Shown here piece by piece: positions 1 through 9,573 of a stretch of DNA of 64,000 bases. Positions within the stretch are counted from its first letter, which is position 1. Every line of letters starts with the position of its first letter. Under the pieces are notes generated by a model. That model saw only the letters and a program-made list of their open reading frames with translations, made no database searches and had not been told where the DNA came from. The translations under genes were made by a program, and so were the position numbers. The stretch comes from Streptomyces mangrovisoli (GTDB taxonomy: Bacteria; Actinomycetota; Actinomycetes; Streptomycetales; Streptomycetaceae): NCBI RefSeq assembly GCF_000974985.2, contig NZ_LAVA02000012.1, forward strand, positions 49,180-113,179. The letters run 5' to 3'.

Positions 1-716
1 TGGCGAACGTAGCCGGGGTCACGGACCTCGATCCGGCGCTGACCGTCGGCGAACACCTGCGGGAGCGGGCGCTGCTCCAGCAGCGGTTCGGGGACTCGCT
101 GCGGGCGCTGCTGCGGCCGGGCCGGGAACGGACGCTGGAGGCACGGCTGCGGATCGACGCGGCGCTGGCGGCCGCCGGGCTCGACCGGGAGGCGCTGCCC
201 AAGGGGTCCCGGACCGCCGTACGGGACCTGGAGCGGCTGGAGGCGCTGCGGCTGTCGATCGCGCTGGCCCTCGTCGGCCGGCCGGGCCTGCTCGGCGTGG
301 ACGACGCCGACCTCAAGCTCTCCGCCGCGGAGCGCGCCGAGGTGTGGGCGCTGCTGCGGTCGATCGCCGACGCGGGCACGACGGTGGTGGCCGTGTGCAG
401 CGAGGCCCCCGGCGGCACCGTCGAGATCACCACCCGCGCCACGGAGGAGACCACGGCGGCGGCCACCGGGGAGCGGACCTCCGCCGAGGAGACCTCGGCC
501 GAGAAGCCCACCGACGGGCCGCCCTCGGCCGCGGAGACCTCCGGCGAGAAGCCCACCGAAGAGGAGAACCCGGCCTCGGGCGAGCCGACCGAGCAGCCCG
601 GCGCCAACGAGAACAAGCCCGCGGACGACCCCGCGGACAACCCCGAAGACAACCCCGCGGACAGCCCCGCAGAGAAGGGACCGGCCGATGCGTTCGCCGC
701 GACTGGCCGCGCTTGA
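1..716 (+). CDS. ABC-type ATPase-like protein, degenerate, 5' end outside window
   Basis: The frame is open from base 3, so the N-terminus and Walker A lie upstream. The visible part resembles the second half of an ABC ATP-binding domain (a TVGEHL segment, then helices), but key motifs are missing. No LSGGQ signature is seen; its place holds VRDLERLEALR. Walker B reads LLGVDDAD rather than hhhhDE. The last ~80 residues are an acidic Pro/Glu/Ala/Thr repeat tail (blocks of SAEKPT, NPADSPAEK). The stop lies 29 bp inside the next gene, so the two are translationally coupled. I infer a regulatory, non-hydrolysing partner of the YhgE/Pip protein. Confidence 0.75.
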   Translation, partial: ANVAGVTDLDPALTVGEHLRERALLQQRFGDSLRALLRPGRERTLEARLRIDAALAAAGLDREALPKGSRTAVRDLERLEALRLSIALALVGRPGLLGVDDADLKLSAAERAEVWALLRSIADAGTTVVAVCSEAPGGTVEITTRATEETTAAATGERTSAEETSAEKPTDGPPSAAETSGEKPTEEENPASGEPTEQPGANENKPADDPADNPEDNPADSPAEKGPADAFAATGRA

Positions 717-2772
717 GCTGCGGCGCTTCGGCCGGGGGCGGCTGCCGCGAGCCGCCCTGGTCGCGCTGCTGTTGCTGCCCCTGCTCTACGGCGCCCTCTA
801 CCTCTGGTCCTTCTGGGACCCGTACGGCCGCCTGGACCGCGTCCCCGTCGCCCTGGTGAACGAGGACCGGGGCGCCACCGCCGCGGGCAAGAGGATCGAC
901 GCCGGGCACGACATCACCGAAGGGCTGCGGGAGAGCCGTACCTTCGCGTGGCACGAGGTGAGCGCGGCCGAGGCGCGCAAGGGCGTCGAGGACGGCACCT
1001 ACTACCTCTCGCTGACCATGCCGGCCGACTTCAGCGCCCGCGTCGCCTCCGGCTCCGGGGACGACCCCGAGACCGGCGCGCTCCAGGTGCGCACCAACGA
1101 CGCCAACAACTACATCGTCGGCCAGATCTCGAAGACCGTCTTCAACGAGGTGCGCTCGGCGGCGTCGGCGAAGACGTCACGGACGTACCTGGACCGGATC
1201 TTCGTGTCGTTCTCCGACATCCACGACCGCACGGTGCGGGCGGCCGGCGGCGCGGACAAGATCGAGAGCGGCGCGGGCAAGGCCGAGAAGGGGTCCAAGC
1301 AGCTGGCCGACGGCCTGAGCACCGCCAAGACGGGCAGCGCGGAGCTCTCCAAGGGCCTCAAGAAGCTCACGTCCGGCGCCGGCACCCTGGAGGACGGCTC
1401 CGCGCAGGTCGCGGCGGGCACGCAGACGCTCGCCGACAAGGCCGACGCCGTGGACGAAAAGCTCGGGCCGTTCCTGAAGGACAACCAGCAGGCCATCGCG
1501 GACACCGCCCGGCTGGTCGCCGACTCCGCCAAGGCCGTGCGCCACAACCTCACCACCCTGGTGAAGGCGGCCCCGGTCGCCGACCAGGGCGCCCACGCGG
1601 CCTCGGACACCCTGGACGAGGTCTACCGGACCCGCTGCCAGGACGCGGCGCTGCCCGACCTGTCCTGCGCCGACCTCAAGAAGGCGAAGCAGGCGGCGGA
1701 CGACGTGACCTCGGTCGCCGACGACCTGGACACGCTGATCGCCGACCAGGACGGGGACCTGGGGAAGCTCGACACCGACCTCGCCGCGCTCCAGAAGCAG
1801 GCGCAGGCCCTCGCCGACCGCGCCCCGCACCTCTCCGAGGACCTGCACGACGCCGTCACCAGGATCGACAAGCTGAACGACGGGGCCGCGAAGGTCGCCG
1901 CGGGCGCGAAGAAGCTGCACACCGGGCTGGGCACGGCCCATACGGGCGCCGACGACCTGGACAAGGGCGTCGGCAGGCTGCGGACGGGCGCCGACGACCT
2001 CTCCGGCGGCCTGTACAAGCTCGCCGACGGCTCCGCCGAGCTGGCCGGCGGGCTGCACGACGGCGCCTCGCAGATCCCCGACTACGACAAGAAGGACCGC
2101 GACCGCCGTACCGAGGTGATGGCCGACCCGGTCCAGCTCGCCTCCGAGGACCTGCACAAGGCGCCCAACTACGGCACCGGCTTCGCCCCGTACTTCATCC
2201 CGCTCTCCCTGTGGGTGGGCGCGATGGTGGCGTACATGCTGATCCCGCCGATGAACCGGCGCGCACTGGCCGCGGGCGGCTCGGCGCTGCGCATCGCGCT
2301 GGCGGGCTGGCTGCCGGTGGCGGTCGTGGGCGTGCTCCAGACCCTCGCGTTGATGTCGGTGCTGCACTGGGCGATCGGCCTGCAGATGGCGCGGGCGGCC
2401 GGGACGATCGGCTTCCTGTTCCTCGTGGCGGCGTGCTTCGCGGCGCTCGTGCAGTGGTTCAACGCCCGGTTCGGGGCCGCGGGCCGCATCCTCGTCCTCG
2501 CGCTGCTGATGCTCCAGCTGACGTCGGCGGGCGGCACGTACCCGGTCGAGACCAGTCCGCGCTTCTTCGCCGCGCTCCATCCCTTCCTGCCGATGAGCTA
2601 CGTCGTGGCGGCGCTCAGGCGGCTGATCACGGGCGGTGGCCTGGGCCCGGTGTGGCAGGCCACCGCCGTGCTGGCGGCCTTCACCGCGGGCGCGCTCGCG
2701 CTGACCGCCGTCTCGGCCCGCCGCCGCCAGGTGTGGACCCTGGACCGGCTGCACCCGGAGCTGACCCTGTGA
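688..2772 (+). CDS. YhgE/Pip family ABC-2-like membrane protein
   Basis: 694 aa. There is a TM helix near residues 18-38 (LLLLPLLYGALYLWSFW), then a long extracytoplasmic region (~40-500) with repeated heptad-like GA/AxGAxxLxxGxxxLxxG motifs typical of YhgE/Pip proteins, then five to six C-terminal TM helices (from ~505). Family members are ABC-2-type permease relatives, including the phage-infection protein Pip and ESAT-6/type VII-associated YhgE forms. The ATG start at 688 overlaps the upstream degenerate ATPase. A TetR gene follows 47 bp downstream and is probably its regulator. The transported substrate is unknown. Confidence 0.9.
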   Translation: MRSPRLAALELRRFGRGRLPRAALVALLLLPLLYGALYLWSFWDPYGRLDRVPVALVNEDRGATAAGKRIDAGHDITEGLRESRTFAWHEVSAAEARKGVEDGTYYLSLTMPADFSARVASGSGDDPETGALQVRTNDANNYIVGQISKTVFNEVRSAASAKTSRTYLDRIFVSFSDIHDRTVRAAGGADKIESGAGKAEKGSKQLADGLSTAKTGSAELSKGLKKLTSGAGTLEDGSAQVAAGTQTLADKADAVDEKLGPFLKDNQQAIADTARLVADSAKAVRHNLTTLVKAAPVADQGAHAASDTLDEVYRTRCQDAALPDLSCADLKKAKQAADDVTSVADDLDTLIADQDGDLGKLDTDLAALQKQAQALADRAPHLSEDLHDAVTRIDKLNDGAAKVAAGAKKLHTGLGTAHTGADDLDKGVGRLRTGADDLSGGLYKLADGSAELAGGLHDGASQIPDYDKKDRDRRTEVMADPVQLASEDLHKAPNYGTGFAPYFIPLSLWVGAMVAYMLIPPMNRRALAAGGSALRIALAGWLPVAVVGVLQTLALMSVLHWAIGLQMARAAGTIGFLFLVAACFAALVQWFNARFGAAGRILVLALLMLQLTSAGGTYPVETSPRFFAALHPFLPMSYVVAALRRLITGGGLGPVWQATAVLAAFTAGALALTAVSARRRQVWTLDRLHPELTL

Positions 2773-2819
2773 TCCACGACCGGATCGCGGGCGGCCCCGT
2801 TCCTGTGACAATCAGGGCC

Positions 2820-3455
2820 ATGGAAAGCACCAGCGTCCCCTCCGGCGGCAGCTCGCGCCGCGAGGCCACCCGGCAGAAGCTCTACGAGGCGGCCGTCACC
2901 CTCATCGCCGAACAGGGCTTCTCCGCCACGACCGTGGACGAGATCGCCGAGCGGGCCGGAGTCGCGAAGGGCACGGTCTACTACAACTTCGCGAGCAAGT
3001 CGGTCCTGTTCGAGGAGCTGCTGCGGCACGGCGTGGGACTGCTCACCGCCTCCCTGCGGGAAGCGGCCGAGCAGTCGGACCGCGACGGCGGCAGCAAGGT
3101 GGACGCCCTGGACGCGATGATCCGCGCGGGTCTCGGCTTCATCGCCCGCTATCCGTCCTTCACCCAGCTGTACGTTGCCGAGCTGTGGCGCACCAACCGG
3201 GCCTGGCAGTCCACCCTCATGGTGGTGCGCCGGGAGGTGGTGGCGGCCATCGAGGACGTGCTGCGCGAGGGGGTCGCGGCGGGCGAGTTCAGCGACGAGA
3301 TCGATGTCCCGCTGACCGCGGCGGCGCTGGTGGGCATGGTGCTGGTGGCGGCCCTCGACTGGCAGGCCTTCCAGCCGGAGCGCTCCCTCGACGACGTGCA
3401 CGCCTCGCTGTCCCGGCTGCTCCAGGGCCGGGTCAGCGGCAGCCGTACGGCCTGA
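2820..3455 (+). CDS. TetR/AcrR family transcriptional regulator
   Basis: 211 aa from ATG. The N-terminal TetR helix-turn-helix spans about residues 15-60 (TTVDEIAERAGVAKGTVYYNF, with the AGVAKGTVYYNF recognition segment). The C-terminal helical ligand-binding domain has a WRTNRAWQ stretch. It lies 47 bp behind the YhgE gene in the same direction, so it is likely co-transcribed and a self-controlling repressor of the permease operon. The ligand cannot be deduced. Confidence 0.92.
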   Translation: MESTSVPSGGSSRREATRQKLYEAAVTLIAEQGFSATTVDEIAERAGVAKGTVYYNFASKSVLFEELLRHGVGLLTASLREAAEQSDRDGGSKVDALDAMIRAGLGFIARYPSFTQLYVAELWRTNRAWQSTLMVVRREVVAAIEDVLREGVAAGEFSDEIDVPLTAAALVGMVLVAALDWQAFQPERSLDDVHASLSRLLQGRVSGSRTA

Positions 3456-3925
3456 GGAGGCGCGCCACGGGTCGCGCCGGGCCCGGCGTGCGGAACACCG
3501 CCCCGGCAAGGCCCGGACGCACGGAACACCGGTCCGACAGGGTCCGGACGCACGGAGCGCCGGTCCGGTGCGGCCGCGTTCCCCGCGTGCCGCACCGGGC
3601 CGGCGCCCGGTCGTGCATCCCCTGCGTTCCCCCGTGTTCCCCGTGCTCCCCCGTAGGAGACCCCCGTTTTCGGTCTTCTCCCGGGACTCCCCCGTCTCTC
3701 GCTTCCGCCGACGGATCGGCGGAAGGAGCGGTCAAGGGCGCCTGCCGTTCCGCCGCCCCGTGTCGGCGGTGCCGGGCCCGCGCCCCCTTCCGTGCCTCCA
3801 CTCTCTCGTCCCCGCAGGTCGGGGCCCATCCGCGCGGATACTCATCTCCACCCCTGGGTACGGGTACTCAAGCCTGCGCGCTCAGCCCCACGACGAGCCG
3901 CCCCCGCATGGCTACGATCGCGTCC
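3456..3925. other. 470-bp intergenic region
   Basis: No gene is supported here. The first part holds a 31-bp tandem repeat (listed separately). The middle is C-rich with CCCCGT runs. The end holds TACGAT (3913-3918), a -10 box 7 nt before the GTG start of the DUF4126 gene. The frame continues open upstream from the next gene, but its codons look non-coding. Confidence 0.6.
3491..3575 (+). repeat. Imperfect 31-bp tandem repeat, ~2.7 copies
   Basis: Units start at 3491, 3522 and 3553. Each begins CGGAACACCG or CGGAGCGCCG and ends with GTCCGGACGCA or a close variant. It lies 36 bp after the TetR stop. Each unit has internal dyads (CCGGTCCGAC..GGTCCGG), so the transcript could fold and help end transcription. 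Confidence 0.7.
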
Positions 3926-4537
3926 GTGTCGATACTCCCTCTCGTCTTCACGAGCGGCTGGGCCAGCGGCATCAACGCCTACGCGGTGATGCTGCTGCTC
4001 GGCGTCCTCGGCGCGACCGGGCTGAGCGACGAGGTCCCCGAGACCCTCCAGCGCCCCGAGGTGCTGCTCGTCGCCGGCGTGCTGTTCCTCTGCGAGGCCG
4101 TCGCCGACAAGATCCCGTACGTCGACTCCGTCTGGGACACGGTGCACACCGTGATCCGGCCCGCGGCGGGCGCCTGGGTGGGCGCGATGCTCGCCGGGCA
4201 GAGCGGCGGCTCGCTCTCCGACCTGGCGGCGGGTCTGGTCGGCGGCGGCACGGCGCTGGCCAGTCACTCGGTGAAGGCCGGGGCGCGGATGGCGATCAAC
4301 ACCTCGCCGGAGCCGTTCAGCAACATCGTCGTGAGCCTCGCCGAGGATCTCTCGGTGGCCGGGCTCGTGACGTTCGCGCTGTTCCATCCCTGGGCGGCGG
4401 CGAGCATCGCGGCCGTGCTGCTGGCGAGTGGCCTGGTGGTGCTGGTCTTCCTGGTCTCGCGCATCCGCCGCTTCCTGCGGCGCCGCGCCGAACGCCGGGC
4501 GCGGCGCCGTATGACCACCGAGCCGCAGGCCCCCTGA
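3926..4537 (+). CDS. DUF4126 domain-containing membrane protein
   Basis: 203 aa from GTG. It matches the DUF4126 pattern: an N-terminal LPLVFTSGWASGINAYAV segment, DKIPYVDSVWDTVHT, then glycine-rich TM helices and a basic C-terminus (RRFLRRRAERRARRR). Four to five TM helices are visible. I chose GTG 3926 because TACGAT lies 7 nt upstream, the spacing of a leaderless start; an in-frame ATG at 3908 would add six residues but lies across that box. Function is unknown for the family. It is followed 23 bp later by the CrtI-like gene. Confidence 0.85.
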   Translation: MSILPLVFTSGWASGINAYAVMLLLGVLGATGLSDEVPETLQRPEVLLVAGVLFLCEAVADKIPYVDSVWDTVHTVIRPAAGAWVGAMLAGQSGGSLSDLAAGLVGGGTALASHSVKAGARMAINTSPEPFSNIVVSLAEDLSVAGLVTFALFHPWAAASIAAVLLASGLVVLVFLVSRIRRFLRRRAERRARRRMTTEPQAP

Positions 4538-4560
4538 GCCGCGGCGATAGAGTCGCGGGC

Positions 4561-6072
4561 ATGGCACGGATTGCGGTGATCGGCGCCGGGATGGGCGCGA
4601 TGGCGGCGGCCGCCCGGCTGGCCGTCGCGGGCCACCGGGTGGTGGTGTACGAGCGTACGGAGACGTACGGCGGTGCGCTGCGCCGTCTCGAGCGGGACGG
4701 GTTCGCCTTCGACACCGGGCCGGGCCTGCTGACGCTTCCCGCGGTCTACCGCGATCTGTTCGTCAAGACCGGCAAGGAGGCGCTGGAGGACCGCGTCGAG
4801 CTGGTCCAGGTCGACCCGGCCGCGCGGCACGTCTTCGCGGACGGCACCGAGGTCTCCCTGCCGAACGCGTCCCGCGCGGGGGTCGTCGCGGCGCTCGACG
4901 AGGCCCTGGGCCGGGGCGCGGGCGCGCGCTGGAGCGATTTCCTGGTGCGGGCCCGCGAGGCCTGGGACCGCACGCGGCGACCGCTGCTGGAGGAACCGCT
5001 GTGGTCGAACTGGCGGGTGCTGGACGAGAAGGAGCCGTATCCGGGCGTGCCGCACAAGCGGTTCCTGCGCACCCGCCGCGCGGTGAAGCTGCACGAGATC
5101 GGCGCCTGGGAGCTGCGCGACCCGCGCCTCGCGGCATTGCTCGCCGACTCCGCGCTCGCGTACGGCGTCGATCCCGGGACCGCTCCGGCGAGCGCGGCCG
5201 TGCTGCCCTACATGGAGCACGCCTTCGGCACCTGGTACGTGCGCGGCGGCATCCGGGAGCTGGCCCGTGCGGTGTACGAGCGCTGTCTGGCCCGGCGGGT
5301 CGAGTTCGTGTTCGGCGCCGAGGTGACCGCGATCGTGGAGAAGGACGGCCGCGCGGCCGGCGTGGAGTTCGCCGACGGCACCTCGGCGGAGGCGGACACG
5401 GTCGTCGGCCCCGGCCCCTGGCGGCTGCGCGGCCTGCTGCCCGGCGCGGAGCTCTACGGCGCCGGGGCGGTGCCGCCGGAGCCCGAGGACCGCTTCCCCG
5501 GCCGTGTGGTGGTCTGTCTGGCGCTGCGCGGCGCGCGCGAGCCCGGCGCCGTGCACCGCACGGTGGTGCACGCGGCGGACGCCGACGGCGATCTGGAGAA
5601 GTTCCGGCGCGGCGGAGTCGTCCCCGAGCTGCCGACCGTCCTCGTGGACCGGCCGGACGACCCGGCGCTGCGTCCGGACGCGGACCACGAGTCTGTGGTG
5701 CTGACGGCGACGGTCCCGGCCGCGACGGAGTACGACTGGGCCGCGCCGGGCGCCGCCGACGCCTTCGCGGACCGGATGGTCGCCGCCGCCGGGCGCGCGG
5801 TGCCGGGGCTGGGCGAGCGGGTGCTGTGGCGCGAGGTGCGCACTCCGCTGGACACCGAGCGGGAGACGGGCGCGACGGGCGGGGCGGTCCCGCCGCCCGC
5901 CCTGGCCGCGCCGGAGGGTGTGCTGCACCCGGCCAACGCGACCGCCGTGCCGGGGCTGTTCGCGGTCGGCGGCTGGTCCCATCCGGGCGGCGGGCTGCCG
6001 CACGCGGGCATGTCGGGCGCGCTGGTGGCCGGACTGGTGGTGGAGGGGCCGGAGTTCCGCGGCTCTCAGTGA
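4561..6072 (+). CDS. CrtI-like NAD(P)/FAD-dependent oxidoreductase (phytoene-desaturase family)
   Basis: 503 aa. A dinucleotide-binding GxGxxG motif opens the protein (VIGAGMGAMAAAARLAVAGH), followed by YERTETYGGALRRLERDGFAFDTGP, the hallmark of the phytoene desaturase/amine-oxidase superfamily. The C-terminal FAD motif appears as PGLFAVGGWSHPGGGLPHAG. No other carotenoid genes are nearby, so the substrate is not necessarily phytoene; a polyprenoid or lipid is possible. The DUF4126 gene ends 23 bp upstream and may share a transcript. Confidence 0.85.
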   Translation: MARIAVIGAGMGAMAAAARLAVAGHRVVVYERTETYGGALRRLERDGFAFDTGPGLLTLPAVYRDLFVKTGKEALEDRVELVQVDPAARHVFADGTEVSLPNASRAGVVAALDEALGRGAGARWSDFLVRAREAWDRTRRPLLEEPLWSNWRVLDEKEPYPGVPHKRFLRTRRAVKLHEIGAWELRDPRLAALLADSALAYGVDPGTAPASAAVLPYMEHAFGTWYVRGGIRELARAVYERCLARRVEFVFGAEVTAIVEKDGRAAGVEFADGTSAEADTVVGPGPWRLRGLLPGAELYGAGAVPPEPEDRFPGRVVVCLALRGAREPGAVHRTVVHAADADGDLEKFRRGGVVPELPTVLVDRPDDPALRPDADHESVVLTATVPAATEYDWAAPGAADAFADRMVAAAGRAVPGLGERVLWREVRTPLDTERETGATGGAVPPPALAAPEGVLHPANATAVPGLFAVGGWSHPGGGLPHAGMSGALVAGLVVEGPEFRGSQ

Positions 6073-6148
6073 CGGGGCGACACCGGAGGCGCGGAAGCGG
6101 TCCTGCGGGTCGAGAAACGGTCCTGCGGTTCAGAGACGGTTCCGCGGT

Positions 6149-7204
6149 TCAGAAACGGTACTGCTCGTCGTACCCGTTGCCCTGCTGGCCGTTGTTCTGC
6201 TGGCCGTTGGCCTGCTGACCGTTGTTCTGCTGGTACCCGTACTGCTGCTGCTCCGGCGGGACTTCGCCGTAGTTCTCGTCGGTGCGCTGCTGCGGCACCC
6301 AGACGCCGTCCGCCGGGGTCTCGCCGTAGCCGCCGGTGTACTGGCCCTGGCCGTAGCCCTGTTGGGTGTACTGCTGCTGGTTGCCGTAGGCGTCGTAGGA
6401 GGCACCGTAGTTCTGGGCGTTGCCGTACTGGTCGGTGTAGCCGGCGTACTGCTGCTGGCCCGAGGCGTCGTAGCCGTACTGCTGCTGGCCGTAGCCGGAG
6501 TAGTCGTAGGCGTAGTTCTGGTCGGTGCCCTGGGCGGCGGTCGCGTAGGCCTGGTCCTGGCCCGCGGTCGCGTAGGCCGCCTCGCCGTTCGCGGCGGCGT
6601 AGTCGGCGGTCGCGGCCGCGTAGTCGGTGCCCTGGCCGTTGGTGCCGTCGGCGCCGTACACGCCGTACGAACCGGTGTCCTCGGGGATGGGCTGCGGCTC
6701 GTAGACGTTGGTGGTCTCGGCGGCCGTCGGGTCGGCGGAGCGGGTCGGGGTGAAGACGTCGTCGCGGTCCTGGTAGTCGTCCTGCCCGTAGGCCGGGGCG
6801 TTGTCGCGGCCGTAGGCCGGGCCCTCGTCGTACTCCTGCTCCTGCGGGTCGTAGCCGGCGGCGTCGAGCACCGGGTCGTTCAGCCGGCTGCCGCGGCCGC
6901 CGCGGCGGCGCTTGCTGCCGCCCATGGCCTCGGGCTCGGGCTCGTCGTCGGGGCGCTTGACCGCCCAGCCGGCGACGAAGCCGCGGCGGAAGGAGAGGGT
7001 GACGAAGGTCTGCCCGAGGGTGAACGCGGCCGCGCCCAGTCCGATGATGACGACGGACCGGGTGAGCACGCCGAGCACGACACCGAGGAACCCGGCGAAG
7101 GCCACCAGTCGCCAGCGCAGCCGCGCCTTGTACTGGAGCAGCACCTCACCGAGCAGCCACAGTGCGACGACGCCGAACGCGATGTAGAGGACCGTCCAGC
7201 CCAT
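6149..7204 (-). CDS. Membrane protein with long Gln/Tyr/Gly-rich C-terminal region
   Basis: 351 aa from ATG 7204, which has a strong GGGAGAGGGG ribosome site. Three TM helices fill residues ~1-85 (for example YIAFGVVALWLLGEVLL), then a basic patch GGSKRRRGGRGSRL. The rest (~130-351) is low-complexity Asp/Ala then Gln/Tyr/Gly/Asn repeats such as YGQQQYGYDASGQQQY and QQNNGQQANGQQNNGQQ. This composition is prion-like and disordered. It lies 56 bp downstream of metF in the same direction. I do not recognise a function. Confidence 0.85.
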   Translation of the reverse strand: MGWTVLYIAFGVVALWLLGEVLLQYKARLRWRLVAFAGFLGVVLGVLTRSVVIIGLGAAAFTLGQTFVTLSFRRGFVAGWAVKRPDDEPEPEAMGGSKRRRGGRGSRLNDPVLDAAGYDPQEQEYDEGPAYGRDNAPAYGQDDYQDRDDVFTPTRSADPTAAETTNVYEPQPIPEDTGSYGVYGADGTNGQGTDYAAATADYAAANGEAAYATAGQDQAYATAAQGTDQNYAYDYSGYGQQQYGYDASGQQQYAGYTDQYGNAQNYGASYDAYGNQQQYTQQGYGQGQYTGGYGETPADGVWVPQQRTDENYGEVPPEQQQYGYQQNNGQQANGQQNNGQQGNGYDEQYRF

Positions 7205-7260
7205 GTACGCCCCTCTCCCAATGGCCGTTACGCAGTGTGTCGCACACCGGCGCGGCCGGT

Positions 7261-8193
<933 letters not shown>

Positions 8194-8300
8194 TTAGTCA
8201 GGGGCGGCCGGTCCCCCAACCGCACAAGTGCGATTTGACCGAATTGCCAGGCTGTTGTCCACGCCTTGGACAACCGTGAGACACGGCGACGGCGAAACGG

Positions 8301-8969
8301 TCAGTGCGCCGAAGCCTGGCGCAGGCGCTTGGCGAACTCCGCCGCCGCGGCTCCGGGGTCGTCCGCCTCGGTGAGCGCGCGCACGACCACCACCCGGCGG
8401 GCGCCCGCGTCGAGCACCTCGTCGAGCCGGTCCAGGTCGATGCCGCCGATGGCGAACCACGGGCGGTCGGTGCCGAGCGCGGCGGTGCGGCGGACCAGGT
8501 CGAGGCCGGGAGCGGGGCGGCCCGGCTTGGTGGGGGTGGGCCAGCAGGGGCCGGTGCAGAAGTAGTCCACGCCGTCCTGGACGGCCGCGGCGGCCGCCTC
8601 CTCGGGCGTGTGCGTGGAGCGCCCGACGAGGACGTCGTCGCCGAGGATCGCGCGGGCCGCGGACACCGGCAGGTCGCCCTGGCCCAGATGCAGCACGTCG
8701 GCCCCGGCCGCGTGGGCGACGTCCGCCCGGTCGTTGACCGCGAGCAGGCGGCCGTGCCGGGCGCAGGCGTCGGCGAACACCTTCAGGTGCTCCAGTTCCT
8801 CGGCCGCCTCCATGCCCTTGTCGCGCAGCTGCACGATGTCGACGCCGCCGGCCAGCACCGCGTCCAGGAACTCGGGCAGGTCGCCCTGCCGGGTGCGGGC
8901 GTCCGTGCACAGGTACAGCCGTGCGTCGGCCAGCTCGGCGCGCGCGGTCGCGGCGGCGGTGTCGGACAT
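8301..8969 (-). CDS. thiE: Thiamine-phosphate synthase
   Basis: 222 aa TIM barrel that joins HMP-PP and thiazole phosphate to form thiamine phosphate. Family motifs are [57 protein letters not shown] and FAIGGID. I chose ATG 8969 because GGGGGGACC lies just upstream; a longer frame reaches 9035 without a good site. It is transcribed away from thiOSG and has no TPP riboswitch of its own. Confidence 0.95.
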   Translation of the reverse strand: MSDTAAATARAELADARLYLCTDARTRQGDLPEFLDAVLAGGVDIVQLRDKGMEAAEELEHLKVFADACARHGRLLAVNDRADVAHAAGADVLHLGQGDLPVSAARAILGDDVLVGRSTHTPEEAAAAAVQDGVDYFCTGPCWPTPTKPGRPAPGLDLVRRTAALGTDRPWFAIGGIDLDRLDEVLDAGARRVVVVRALTEADDPGAAAAEFAKRLRQASAH

Positions 8970-9054
8970 GTGGTGGTCCCCCCGTTGTTCGGTACGGTGC
9001 CGGCGGGTGCGGGCGGCCTCGGGGGCCGCCCGCACCCCTTGTCTCTCGGTCGGC

Positions 9055-9420
9055 TCAGACGGCGAGCGCCTGGGCGCGGCGCTTCACCTCCGTGCCACGA
9101 TTCTCACTCAGCGCCTGCGCGGGGGTGCCGGGCAGGCTGGGGTCGGGGGTGAAGAGCCACTCGATCATCTCTTCGTCCGTGAAGCCGTCGTCCCTGAGCA
9201 GCGTCAAGGTCCCGGTCAGGCCCTTGACGACCTTGTCCCCGTCGATGAAGGCGGCGGGGACGTGCAGCGCGCGGTTCTCACCACGGCGTACGGCGATGAG
9301 CTGGCCCTCCTTGACCAGCTGCCGCACACGTGTCACCTCGACGCCGAACTGTTCGGCGATGTCGGGCAGGGTGAGCCAGGCGGGGACGAGAGCATCGGTC
9401 TTTGCGTCAATCTCGGTCAC
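9055..9420 (-). CDS. Rv2175c-family DNA-binding protein
   Basis: 121 aa from GTG 9420. A winged helix-turn-helix-like segment ([22 protein letters not shown]) is followed by a conserved C-terminal domain ([32 protein letters not shown]). In M. tuberculosis the homologue Rv2175c neighbours PknL and is phosphorylated by it; here a PASTA kinase lies 4.5 kb away. Longer in-frame starts up to 9483 exist, but conservation begins at [15 protein letters not shown]. It probably binds DNA; targets are unknown. Confidence 0.88.
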   Translation of the reverse strand: MTEIDAKTDALVPAWLTLPDIAEQFGVEVTRVRQLVKEGQLIAVRRGENRALHVPAAFIDGDKVVKGLTGTLTLLRDDGFTDEEMIEWLFTPDPSLPGTPAQALSENRGTEVKRRAQALAV

Positions 9421-9573
9421 GGAAATAAGCGTGCCATCTGGCACCGACAGTCGGAAGCCGGGGCCGTCCACCTGGGAGAACACGCTGGTCCCGGAACCGC
9501 CCCGGCGAGCCGGGCAGCAGCCGTGCGGCGGCCGTCCGCGGGGACGGCCGCGCGGCGGTGTCCGCGGGGGCGG

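Noticed and set aside
1177..2811. Long open frames antisense to real genes (also at 4264-6003, 9558-10694, 20116-22020, 34994-36853 and many others)
   Set aside because: They arise from GC-rich codon bias, are rich in Arg/Pro/Gly/Ala, and each opposes a gene with clear family motifs.
4561..6072. Carotenoid biosynthesis cluster
   Set aside because: Only a single CrtI-like gene is present; no crtE, crtB or lycopene cyclase is nearby.
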